Positions 45,327 through 54,112 of a stretch of 58,127 bases of DNA are shown in pieces. The stretch's first letter is position 1, and each line of letters opens with the position of its first letter. A model generated the notes under the pieces. The model was not told the DNA's origin, made no database searches, and saw only the letters and a program-made list of their open reading frames with translations. The stretch comes from Clostridiales bacterium (GTDB taxonomy: Bacteria > Bacillota > Clostridia > SK-Y3): NCBI GenBank assembly GCA_030156665.1, contig JASGMB010000012.1, forward strand, positions 1 to 58,127, in the 5' to 3' direction. The translations under genes were made by a program, and so were the position numbers.

Positions 45327-46181
45327 ATGAAAGAAGCCATGTATTACAATAAGATAGAGGATAAGAAGGTTCACTGTTACTTGTGCCCTCATAACTGCCG
45401 CATCGCACCCGGAAAGGTTGGAATATGCAGAGTGCGGGAAAACCGTGATGGAATATTGTATTCTCTGAATTATGGCAAAGTATCTTCGGCTGCAATGGAC
45501 CCTATTGAAAAAAAACCGTTGTATCATTTCTATCCCGGAAGTGATATTTTATCTGTGGGCAGCTTTGGGTGTAATTTAACCTGTTCTTTTTGTCAAAATT
45601 GGAGCATTGCCCATAAGGTGCCACATACAGATTTGGTAACAGCAGAGCAATTGATCAAAACTGCGCAGGAACACAAAAATTGTATTGGTATTGCTTATAC
45701 TTATAATGAACCTTCCATATGGTATGAATATGTTTATGAAACAGCGGTAAAAGCAAAGGAAGCCGGCTTAAAGAATGTATTGGTTACCAATGGATATATA
45801 AGCCAGCAGCCGTTAAAGGATATTTTACCTTATATTGATGCAATGAATATTGACGTAAAAGGATTTACAAATGAATATTATACAACGATTTGTGGAGGTA
45901 CTTTAGAAGAAGTTAAAAAGACTGTAGAAATTGCTGCACTACTATGCCATATAGAAGTTACCACATTAGTGGTCCCGGATTTGAATGACAGTATCCGGGA
46001 AATCAGAGAATTAAGCCAATGGATTGCCGGTATCAATCCAAGAATCCCTCTGCATCTTACCAGGTATTTTCCAAATTATAAGATGACAGACAGACACCCT
46101 ACCCCGGTAGAAACTTTATATAAGGCACGGGAAGAGGCGGAGAAATATTTAACTTATGTCCATTTGGGCAATGTATGGTAA
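45327..46181 (+). CDS. amrS: AmmeMemoRadiSam-system radical SAM enzyme
   Basis: A 284-residue radical SAM protein with CYLCPHNCRIAPGKVGICRVR at the N-terminus, cluster motif CNLTCSFCQNW (CX3CX2C), YTYNEPSIWYEY, YIDAMNIDVKGF and EVTTLVVPDLNDS. It matches AmrS/PflA-like activases found with the Memo and AMMECR1 proteins. Many relatives continue about 45 residues beyond YVHLGNV with a zinc-ribbon-like end; here the frame stops just after this motif. AATGGAGG precedes the ATG. No Memo or AMMECR1 gene lies in the window. Confidence 0.87.
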   Translation: MKEAMYYNKIEDKKVHCYLCPHNCRIAPGKVGICRVRENRDGILYSLNYGKVSSAAMDPIEKKPLYHFYPGSDILSVGSFGCNLTCSFCQNWSIAHKVPHTDLVTAEQLIKTAQEHKNCIGIAYTYNEPSIWYEYVYETAVKAKEAGLKNVLVTNGYISQQPLKDILPYIDAMNIDVKGFTNEYYTTICGGTLEEVKKTVEIAALLCHIEVTTLVVPDLNDSIREIRELSQWIAGINPRIPLHLTRYFPNYKMTDRHPTPVETLYKAREEAEKYLTYVHLGNVW

Positions 46182-46198
46182 ATGAGCGGGTAGCAAAA

Positions 46199-46242
46199 AG
46201 CGGGGAGAGGTAGTGCAGACTGTTGCACAACCCATTCTCTGC
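46199..46242. terminator. hairpin between convergent genes
   Basis: GGGGAGAGGTAGTGCA and TGCACAACCCATTCTCTGC form an imperfect stem. Confidence 0.5.
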
Positions 46243-46246
46243 GATA

Positions 46247-46903
46247 TTACAACCTTCTAATCTTTAACTGGTTACTTATATGGGTGACACCTTCAATATC
46301 TGCTGCTAATTCAATGGCCAGTTCCATATCTTTTGCACTGGATACATAGCCTTTCAAAGTGACTTTTCCGTCACTGACATCCGTTTTGATGTCGGGGATA
46401 CTTAAACGTGTTCCCGATAATATCTGATTGATTTTATTTTTGATGGTAGCATCGTCATATCTATGGGAAGTAGTAATATCAAGATTACTTACAACATTTT
46501 TAACGCCTCTTACACTTCGTGCTAATTCAATCGCATGCATTTCATCTGCCAAGGTATTTACTGAACCAATTAAGCATGCAGTACCGCCTGAAACTTTTGA
46601 ACTGATTCTTCTAAGATTGTTTGCATATTTACTATGCTTAATGGTTCTATCTATTTCAGCTGTAATATGACTATCACTAATTTCTCCATCTGTACAAATG
46701 GTAATATTGTTTTCAATGTTATGAATGCCGTCAATTTCATTTAAAATTTCTTCTGCAAATTTCTTTTCTGCTAATACATCAACAAATCCTGATAGATGCA
46801 CAAAACCATTTTGATATTCAACGTTTATATCCATGGCACTGGCACCCATTTTTTCTTCTAGCTTATCTTTAATCATTTTTGACATCATTGCATCTTTATC
46901 CAT
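46247..46903 (-). CDS. triple BON-domain protein
   Basis: A 218-residue soluble protein made of three successive BON repeats (about residues 5-70, 78-145 and 148-216), each with the pattern VHLSGFVDVLAEKKFAEEI / IEGVTHISNQL. BON domains bind phospholipid or other surfaces and occur in osmotic-stress proteins. No signal peptide is seen. ATG follows GGAGG by seven bases. It is monocistronic, convergent with amrS. Confidence 0.88.
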   Translation of the reverse strand: MDKDAMMSKMIKDKLEEKMGASAMDINVEYQNGFVHLSGFVDVLAEKKFAEEILNEIDGIHNIENNITICTDGEISDSHITAEIDRTIKHSKYANNLRRISSKVSGGTACLIGSVNTLADEMHAIELARSVRGVKNVVSNLDITTSHRYDDATIKNKINQILSGTRLSIPDIKTDVSDGKVTLKGYVSSAKDMELAIELAADIEGVTHISNQLKIRRL

Positions 46904-47235
46904 AGTTTACCTCCGTATTCATATCGAAAATATGCTGGTGATTTACAGATTATAGTCATTATACAAAAAAATGAATAAATATACAATTGAATGTAAAAAA
47001 TTAGCATAAATGTAAGTACTAAAACAATATACAATTTATGTGTTTTTTAATTTTCAATATTTTACTACAATCTATAAACTGTAAACCGTTAACTATATTT
47101 ATCATTTGTACAAGTCACACAATTTATGCGACTAAAGTACTATGCTTTTTTTTGAAAAAATTTAAAAAAATGCTGACAAGTTCCCAACAAAAACGGTATA
47201 ATCTAATAAAAAGACACAATATGGGGTGCACGGTA
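46904..47235. other. gene-free stretch before cdaA
   Basis: A/T-rich with no coding frame of protein-like content and no clear consensus promoter. An open frame continuous with cdaA exists from 47038 but has no ribosome-binding site and unlikely composition. Confidence 0.5.
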
Positions 47236-48084
47236 GTGATAGAAAAATTTTCTGAATATATATTTCACTATATAAAATTTATAAAATTTAGCGATATTAT
47301 TGATGTGATAATAGTAGCTTTTGCGATTTATAAAGCCATCCGACTGATTCGAGAGACAAGAGCGGAGCAGCTTATTAAAGGGATTGTTATTTTATTGGTT
47401 GTAACGCAACTGAGTGATTGGTTACAGTTAAATACTATCAATTTTATTCTAAAAAATACTATGCAGGTTGGGGTGTTAGCATTATTGGTTGTATTCCAAC
47501 CGGAACTAAGACGTGCTCTTGAACAAATGGGGAGAAGCCGGTTTGGTAATATCTTTAATTTTGAAGAGTACAGTACGGAAAAGGATGTTAACATAACAAT
47601 TGAGGAAGTCGCAAAAGCAGTACAGAGCCTATCGCAAAATCGTATAGGTGCTCTTATTGTCTTCGAAAGGGAGACTAAGATAGGTGATATTATTAGAACC
47701 GGTATTACGATGGATTCTATGATTAGTGCGGAATTATTGGTAAATATATTTATCCCCAATACACCTTTACACGATGGAGCTGTAATCATACGCGACAGTA
47801 AGATAAAGGCTGCAGGATGTTTTTTACCTCTTACTCAAAACCAGAATCTCAGCAATGAATTGGGAACAAGGCATAGAGCGGCTTTAGGCATTTCAGAAAA
47901 TTCAGATGCAGTTGTAATAGTAGTTTCAGAAGAAACAGGCAAAGTATCTGTTGCATTAGACGGGGACCTTACCAGAAATCTAACCATTGAAACATTAAAG
48001 AAAGCACTACACAAGACCCTCTTGATTAACCGGGATAATAAGAGCAAGAAAAAGCTGTTATCATGGAAGGGGAAAGTCAAGTGA
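47236..48084 (+). CDS. cdaA: diadenylate cyclase (c-di-AMP synthase)
   Basis: A 282-residue membrane protein that condenses two ATP into c-di-AMP. Three N-terminal helices (about residues 12-85) precede the DAC domain with the DGA motif at 180-182 (HDGAVII) and RHRAALG. GTG 47236 follows GGGGTG at seven bases and gives the usual family length; ATG 47221 is an alternative. It is the first gene of the conserved cdaA-cdaR-...-glmM-glmS cluster linking c-di-AMP to cell-wall precursor synthesis. Confidence 0.95.
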   Translation: MIEKFSEYIFHYIKFIKFSDIIDVIIVAFAIYKAIRLIRETRAEQLIKGIVILLVVTQLSDWLQLNTINFILKNTMQVGVLALLVVFQPELRRALEQMGRSRFGNIFNFEEYSTEKDVNITIEEVAKAVQSLSQNRIGALIVFERETKIGDIIRTGITMDSMISAELLVNIFIPNTPLHDGAVIIRDSKIKAAGCFLPLTQNQNLSNELGTRHRAALGISENSDAVVIVVSEETGKVSVALDGDLTRNLTIETLKKALHKTLLINRDNKSKKKLLSWKGKVK

Positions 48085-49385
48085 AAGGAATTTTGAATAA
48101 GGGATTTTTTAATAAGGATGTTACGCTCAGAATTATTTCAGTACTTATTGCTATTATTTTATGGCTTTATGTAGTGGATATACAAAATCCTGAAACCGAA
48201 GTGACGCTAAAGGATGTGCCTATAGAATTTACGCATACCGATTCTCTTAAAGAGTTTGGGTTATTTATTCTTAATGAAAATAAGCCAAAAGTTAATTTGA
48301 AAGTGAAAGGTCGGAGAAAAACATTAGCTGGATTAGACACGAATAATATTAAAGCTACTGTTGATCTGACCGGTTTTAACAGAACAGGAGAACATTCGAT
48401 TCCAGTACAGGTTGATTTGCCCATTGATGGCATTACCATTTTAGAGAAAAAACCGTATCATGTAGTCGTTAAATTAGATAAAATGATGGAAATACAAAAA
48501 CCGATTACAGTCATTCCAAAAGGAACGGTAAAAGACCCGTATATTGCATTGCAACCTCAAATAATGCCAAATATTGTTACGTTAAGGGGACCTTCATCCA
48601 TTATTAGTACAATAGACAGCTTACGTGTTTCGGTGGATTTATCCGGGCAAACAAAGGATATAATCACCACACAAAAGTATGAAATATATAATAAGAATGG
48701 TGAAAAAATAAATAGTGATAATATTAGCAGAGAGGTGGACACAGTTCAAATCGTATATCCTATTATAAAGTCTAAAGAGGTTACAGTTATACCGAAATTT
48801 GTTGGTCTAATCAATGAAAACTATGTTGTAGAAAAAACAGAAATTAATCCTGCTACAGTAAAAGTTGCAGGTAAAAGTGAAGTAGTAGATGATATATCTC
48901 AAGTATTTACTGAGCCAATTAATATTGCTAATATCGAAAAAGACTTGGAGGTAGATGTCCCAATCCAGATACCGAAAGAATTAAAATTAATTGATGTGGT
49001 AAACTCAGTAAATGTAAAACTTGATGTTGAAAAACGGATATCACGCACCTTAACGCTGAAAAATATAAGAGTGAATAATGTACCGGAAGATCTGAGCTAT
49101 AGATTAATTACAAAGCAATTAGAAGTGACACTAAAAGGCATCGAAGATAACGTGAATGCGCTTAAAAGTAGTGACATATATGCTTCTATCGATATAAAAG
49201 ACTTAAATGAAGGTGAACATAAGGTGCCTGTTAATATTCAAGTGTTTTCTGATGTTGAGGTTGTAGGCAATTATGTTGTAGATATAAAGTTGTCCAGGCA
49301 GAGAGGAGAAGGGGATACACAGCCTGTAAATAGCAATGTAAATAACCAAAAAGCAAATTCTTCTACAGACGATAGCAAACGATAG
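48081..49385 (+). CDS. cdaR: YbbR-domain regulator of diadenylate cyclase
   Basis: A 434-residue protein with one N-terminal membrane helix (about residues 13-33) and four YbbR repeats on the outer side, visible as repeated VTVxLKG / VPIEF / VKVxG patterns. CdaR binds CdaA and modulates its activity. GTG 48081 overlaps the cdaA stop (GTGA) and is preceded by GGAAGGGG. The tail is polar (QPVNSNVNNQKANSSTDD). Confidence 0.93.
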   Translation: MKGILNKGFFNKDVTLRIISVLIAIILWLYVVDIQNPETEVTLKDVPIEFTHTDSLKEFGLFILNENKPKVNLKVKGRRKTLAGLDTNNIKATVDLTGFNRTGEHSIPVQVDLPIDGITILEKKPYHVVVKLDKMMEIQKPITVIPKGTVKDPYIALQPQIMPNIVTLRGPSSIISTIDSLRVSVDLSGQTKDIITTQKYEIYNKNGEKINSDNISREVDTVQIVYPIIKSKEVTVIPKFVGLINENYVVEKTEINPATVKVAGKSEVVDDISQVFTEPINIANIEKDLEVDVPIQIPKELKLIDVVNSVNVKLDVEKRISRTLTLKNIRVNNVPEDLSYRLITKQLEVTLKGIEDNVNALKSSDIYASIDIKDLNEGEHKVPVNIQVFSDVEVVGNYVVDIKLSRQRGEGDTQPVNSNVNNQKANSSTDDSKR

Positions 49386-49406
49386 TCCATGGGAGGAACA
49401 GACTTA

Positions 49407-50920
49407 ATGAGCTTGAAAATTAATAATATAAGATTATCAATTGACCAAGATATTAATTTATTACGAGAGATTGTTTCGAAAAAATTACGTACTAGAGAAA
49501 GTAATATTAAGAATCTTCGTATTTTAAAAGAGTACAATTAATAGTCCCGCAATATGAGAAACCTATCCAACCCGGTACGGAGAAAATAGTAGGTAGGCCT
49601 ATTATCATAGGAACAGGACCGGCAGGATTATTTGCCGGCCTTATTTTGTCCTTGCAGGGGTATAGGCCCCTCTTGTTAGAAAGAGGGGGAGATGTAGATG
49701 ATAGAAGTAAAAAAGTCCATGCGTTTTGGCAAACAAACGTGCTTGACCTAGAATCAAATGTACAGTTTGGTGAAGGAGGTGCCGGTACATTTTCGGACGG
49801 TAAATTAACCACAAGAATTAATGATAAAAGAAGTGAACAGGTTCTAAAAGCATTTGTAGAAGCAGGGGCGCCGGAGGAAATTTTATATAAAGGCAAACCG
49901 CATATCGGTACTGACCTTTTAAAAGATGTTGTAAAAAATATAAGAAACCGTATTATTTCTTTGGGAGGAGAGGTAAGATTCCATTCTAAAGTAACCGACA
50001 TCAGATTTTCTAATGGTGCTGTCAAAAGTGTAGTGGTAAATCATCAGGAAGAAATTTTATGTAATATTGTGGTATTGGCGATAGGACATAGTGCAAGAGA
50101 TACATATGAGATACTGTTACAGAGGGGCATTGAAATTATACAAAAGCCCTTTTCTATTGGTGTACGAATTGAACATTTACAAAAAACGATAGATATAGCA
50201 CAATATGGAGATTATGCGGGACATCCAAGATTAAAAGCGGCAGATTACCAATTAGTGTATAAAAGCCCTGACAGGACCTGTTATTCGTTTTGTATGTGTC
50301 CTGGCGGTGTTGTGGTGGCTGCTGCTTCGGAATATAACTCTGTAGTGACCAACGGCATGAGTGAGTTTGCCAGAGACAGAGAAAATGCAAATAGTGCTCT
50401 TGTAGTCTCTGTAGGTCCTGGCGATTTTGGCGGAATAGACGGTGTTTCAAGTGCACATCCCCTTGCCGGGGTAGCATTTCAAAAACGATGGGAAAGACTT
50501 GCTTTTGAAGTTGGGGGCAGTAATTATACTGCTCCAGTGCAAAAAGTGGGAGATTTTTTACAAGGTGTACCCTCAAAAAGCATTGGCAGTGTAAAGCCCA
50601 GTTATACTGGTAATGTTATTCCCACTGATCTTACAAAATGCTTACCCGCCTATGTAATCAATACTATGAAAAATGGATTAAGGTATTTTGCAAAGAAAAT
50701 AGAAGGATATGCCAGTCCTGATGTGATAATGACCGGCGTAGAAACAAGAACATCTGCACCTATTCGCATACCCAGAAATGAAACAGGAGAAGCAGTAAAG
50801 TTAAAGGGATTGTATCCAACCGGTGAAGGTGCCGGGTATGCGGGAGGCATTGTAAGTGCAGCTGTGGATGGTATAAGAATCGCAGAGGAAATCATCAAAA
50901 AATATGCACCAATCGCCTGA
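49407..50920 (+). pseudogene. COG2509-type FAD-dependent dehydrogenase, internal deletion and frameshift
   Basis: The first frame (ATG 49407 after GGGAGGA) gives the family N-terminus MSLKINNIRLSIDQDINLL to RILKEYN and stops at 49539. The main frame resumes at VPQYEKPIQPG, then GRPIIIGTGPAGLFAGLIL (FAD Rossmann), NVQFGEGGAGTFSDGKL and the terminal GLYPTGEGAGYAGGIVSAAVDG. About 35-45 residues normally joining these parts (the SIDARKK-type region) are absent and the frame shifts. The FAD domain may be translated from an internal start, but a full-length enzyme cannot be made. In Firmicutes this gene often lies between cdaR and glmM. Confidence 0.85.
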
Positions 50921-51015
50921 GTGCTGAGTAAAATATAATGAAGAATTAAAAAGTAATGAAAAATCAAATTGCGAATGAGAGAACTTATTTACAGTTCACA
51001 GATTTTTATCTTTTT

Positions 51016-51118
51016 TTATAACACATAGGAAATTATAAACCTTTGTATTCTGTGGATAAATTTATTTATAATTTCCGTTATGTGTTTCAAAAAAGTCAAC
51101 TTTGAGAATCTGTTTTCA
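51016..51118 (+). repeat. dispersed repeat, family D, copy 2
   Basis: AACACATAGGAAATTATAAA and TTTATAATTTCCGTTATGTG form the inverted arms. The tail CAAAAAAGTCAACTTTGAGA matches copy 1 at 34269-34357. It ends at the start codon of the patatin gene. Confidence 0.82.
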
Positions 51119-52093
51119 ATGAAAATAGGGGTTGCGTTATCAGGTGGAGGCATAAGAGGTGCTGCCCATATCGGGGTATTAAAGGTATTTGAAGAAGCCG
51201 GTATACCTATCAATATGATATCCGGTACAAGTGCCGGCAGTATTGTAGGTGCATTATATGCTTCAGGCTATACCGCGCGGGAGATAGAGGAAATTTTCTT
51301 AAGGTTTGACAAAGGCATAGCTGATTTCGATTGGGGAAAACTAGTCCCTTTTGCTGTTGATTTACTATTATTCAAGCGAAGTCAAGATAGAGAGAAATTA
51401 AATTTAGTAGATTTTGATTTCATTGGTTTAGCTATTTTTGCAGGCAATTGGATTTTAAGAAGAAAAGGGAAAATAGACGGTTTTGTAAAAGGTAATGTAA
51501 TAGAACGGACTGTAAAAGAATATTGTAATCGTAAAAAGGTTTATACAATTCGGGATGTGGTAATTCCGATAGCGATTCCTGCAGTAGATATTAATACAGC
51601 ACAGACCGTCATGTTTATATCTAATAAATCATTTTTAAAAGATACAAACGATACGGTATACATTGATGATGCGGATATTTCAGAAGCAGTAAGGGCCAGT
51701 GCTGCTTTTCCGGTAGTATTTAAGCCTAAAATGTTTCGTAACAGGAGATTGGTAGACGGGGGAATAACCGATAATGTACCTACAAAAATTTTAAAGGACA
51801 TGGGAGCAGACAAAGTATTTGCAGTCAACTTGGGTTATGCAGGTCAAACGAAGGCGGAAATTGACAATATTTTTGAAATTGCTGCTCAGTCTATCGATGT
51901 CATGGCTTATAATTTATCAAAAATAAAATTAAAAGATGCAGACTATATATTAAAACCTGGTATATATGATGTAAGACTGCTGGAAGCGGATAGAATCAAA
52001 GAGTGTATAGACCGAGGATATTTGGCTGCAAAAAAAGCATTACCCGATATAAGAAAAGCATTAGCAATTAATAGTATGTATGTTATAAGTTGA
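51119..52093 (+). CDS. patatin-like phospholipase
   Basis: A 324-residue hydrolase with the oxyanion loop LSGGGIRGAAHIG, nucleophile elbow GTSAG (Ser38) and the DGG catalytic Asp (VDGGITDNVP). The Ser-Asp dyad is intact, so it is probably active on membrane lipids. ATG 51119 begins the family-typical MKIGVALSGGG. It directly abuts a family D repeat and has no clear ribosome-binding site, so expression may depend on the repeat. It sits within the cda-glm cluster. Confidence 0.9.
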   Translation: MKIGVALSGGGIRGAAHIGVLKVFEEAGIPINMISGTSAGSIVGALYASGYTAREIEEIFLRFDKGIADFDWGKLVPFAVDLLLFKRSQDREKLNLVDFDFIGLAIFAGNWILRRKGKIDGFVKGNVIERTVKEYCNRKKVYTIRDVVIPIAIPAVDINTAQTVMFISNKSFLKDTNDTVYIDDADISEAVRASAAFPVVFKPKMFRNRRLVDGGITDNVPTKILKDMGADKVFAVNLGYAGQTKAEIDNIFEIAAQSIDVMAYNLSKIKLKDADYILKPGIYDVRLLEADRIKECIDRGYLAAKKALPDIRKALAINSMYVIS

Positions 52094-52123
52094 GCAATCA
52101 TTGAAATTGTAAAATAAATGTAG

Positions 52124-52151
52124 TTGAGTATTTGAACAAAAATGATATAAT
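52124..52151 (+). promoter_or_regulatory. possible promoter of glmM
   Basis: TTGAGT, a 16-nt spacer, TATAAT. It is followed at 52199-52262 by an inverted repeat (GTTCATGGTT and AACCATGAAC). Confidence 0.45.
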
Positions 52152-52279
52152 ATAGGATGGGATTGAGACTAAAAATGAGATAAAAATAAGTTTATAGTTC
52201 ATGGTTTACAGTCCACAGCAAACTGTAAAGCCTGTAGCCTGTGAACCATGAACTGTAAAGCTTTTGAGAGGAGTACATA

Positions 52280-53629
52280 ATGGGACGACTATTTGGAACG
52301 GATGGAATTAGAGGAGTAGCAAATACCGAGCTCACACCCGAACTTGCTTTTAAAGTTGGGCAAGCAGGAGCGTATGTATTAACTGAAGAAACACATCATA
52401 AGGCTAAAATATTAGTGGGAAAAGATACCAGAATTTCGGGGGATATGCTGGAAGCGGCTCTGATTGCAGGTATATGTTCTGTGGGGGCAGAGGCGATTTC
52501 TATAGGCGTAATACCTACTCCGGCAGTAGCATATCTGACCAGGTTATACAACGCTGACGCAGGAGTAGTCATATCTGCTTCTCATAATCCAGTAGAATAT
52601 AATGGGATTAAATATTTTAATAATAAAGGATATAAGCTTAGTGACGAAATAGAAGAAAGAATAGAAGCAATTATTCTTGATAATGCAGAACAAATTCCAG
52701 TGCCTACTGGCAAAGATATTGGACATAAGACTGAAAATGAAGATGCATTAGATGATTATATAAAATTTGTCAAAAGTACCATTGATGTGGACCTAAAAGG
52801 TTTGAAAATTGCGCTGGACTGTGCAAATGGTGCAGCTTATGAAGCTGCTCCTATTGCGTTATTTGAACTGGGTGCGGAAGTAAGTGTTATTCATAATGAG
52901 CCGGATGGAACGAATATTAATTTAAATTGCGGGTCAACCCATATGGAACAATTACAAAAATTTGTAGTAGCATCCGGTGCAGATATTGGGCTTGCATTTG
53001 ATGGAGATGCGGATAGGGTTTTAGCGGTTGATGAGCAAGGCAATTTAGTGGATGGAGATCAAATTATGGCTATCTGTGCATTAAACCTTATGGAGCAAGG
53101 AAAGTTAAAAGATAATACACTTGTAGCTACCGTTATGAGTAACCTCGGTTTATTTCTTATGGCAAAAGAAAAGGGGTTGAAGATCAAGCAAACAAAAGTA
53201 GGTGACCGATATGTATTGGAAGAAATGCGTGAGAATGCATATATTATTGGTGGAGAACAATCGGGGCATATTATCTTCTTAGAGCATAATACTACTGGTG
53301 ACGGAATGATTACCGCTCTTCAACTATTATCCATACTTAAAAAGTCGGGTAAAAAAGTATCAGAACTTGCATCAGTGATGCAGAGACTACCGCAAGTATT
53401 AGTAAATGCAAAAGTAAAGAACGGAAATAAAAATACATACATGGAAGATGAAGTAATTGCACAAGCGGTCAAGGAACTGGAAAATACCTTTAAAGATAGC
53501 GGAAGGGTACTTATAAGACCTTCGGGAACAGAGCCATTAGTACGTGTAATGATAGAAGGACAGAATAAAGAGTTCTTACAGCAAAAAGCAGAAGAATTGG
53601 CTAATTTAATCGAAGAAAGATTAGGATAA
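52280..53629 (+). CDS. glmM: phosphoglucosamine mutase
   Basis: A 449-residue enzyme converting glucosamine-6-phosphate to glucosamine-1-phosphate for UDP-GlcNAc synthesis. It has [11 protein letters not shown] at the start, phosphoserine loop SASHNP (Ser101), metal loop [17 protein letters not shown] and the final [12 protein letters not shown]. All motifs are intact. GAGAGGAG precedes the ATG. It is followed by the ribozyme-controlled glmS, so both steps from fructose-6-phosphate are adjacent. Confidence 0.97.
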   Translation: MGRLFGTDGIRGVANTELTPELAFKVGQAGAYVLTEETHHKAKILVGKDTRISGDMLEAALIAGICSVGAEAISIGVIPTPAVAYLTRLYNADAGVVISASHNPVEYNGIKYFNNKGYKLSDEIEERIEAIILDNAEQIPVPTGKDIGHKTENEDALDDYIKFVKSTIDVDLKGLKIALDCANGAAYEAAPIALFELGAEVSVIHNEPDGTNINLNCGSTHMEQLQKFVVASGADIGLAFDGDADRVLAVDEQGNLVDGDQIMAICALNLMEQGKLKDNTLVATVMSNLGLFLMAKEKGLKIKQTKVGDRYVLEEMRENAYIIGGEQSGHIIFLEHNTTGDGMITALQLLSILKKSGKKVSELASVMQRLPQVLVNAKVKNGNKNTYMEDEVIAQAVKELENTFKDSGRVLIRPSGTEPLVRVMIEGQNKEFLQQKAEELANLIEERLG

Positions 53630-53635
53630 GAAATT

Positions 53636-53715
53636 AATTGAGAATTGATAATGTAGAATGAAAAATGAAAAAACACGGAAATGTATTATTCTACATTATC
53701 AATTCACAATTATTT
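53636..53715 (+). terminator. long hairpin after glmM
   Basis: GAGAATTGATAATGTAGAAT and ATTCTACATTATCAATTC are near-perfect arms of about 20 bp around a 25-nt loop. Confidence 0.6.
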
Positions 53716-53789
53716 AAAGGGGGCGATGCCATTGTATGCATAAGCAGGGACATTTCTTGATACAAGAGAAATGCATCCCTTATGTCAAC

Positions 53790-53950
53790 CGTCAAATCTA
53801 AAGCGCCTGGACTGTTGAGTACGTATGATCAGCAGTTGACGAGGAGGAGGTTTATCGAATGTTCGGCGGATGCCTCCCGGTGACTTGCCATCGATAAAAA
53901 CTCTACAAAACCACAAGCGATTGTGGCACAAAGAGAGTTTAAGCATGCAG
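53790..53950 (+). ncRNA. glmS ribozyme (GlcN6P-activated self-cleaving riboswitch)
   Basis: AGCGCCTGGACT at 53802 onward, GTTGACGAGG, GGAGGTTTATCGAATGTTCG and GGCGGATGCCTCCCGG follow in the exact order of the glmS ribozyme core, with the P3/P4 pairing region (AAACTCT...AGAGAGTTT) closing it. Cleavage is expected between A53802 and G53803. It controls glmS by cutting the mRNA when glucosamine-6-phosphate is high. An extra hairpin (AGGGACATTTCTTG...) precedes it at 53740-53784. Confidence 0.96.
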
Positions 53951-54112
53951 TAGACAGTAGATGTCATTAAAAATTAAATCATTCAGAAGTGGAAGTGAGG
54001 AGTGGATGGTGATGATTCTTTAAAACTTTTTGATCTGATTAAAAATTATTTAATATGAAGAGTTGCACTCCCCACTCCCTACCTCCACTCCTAATAAATG
54101 GAGGTCTCAAAT

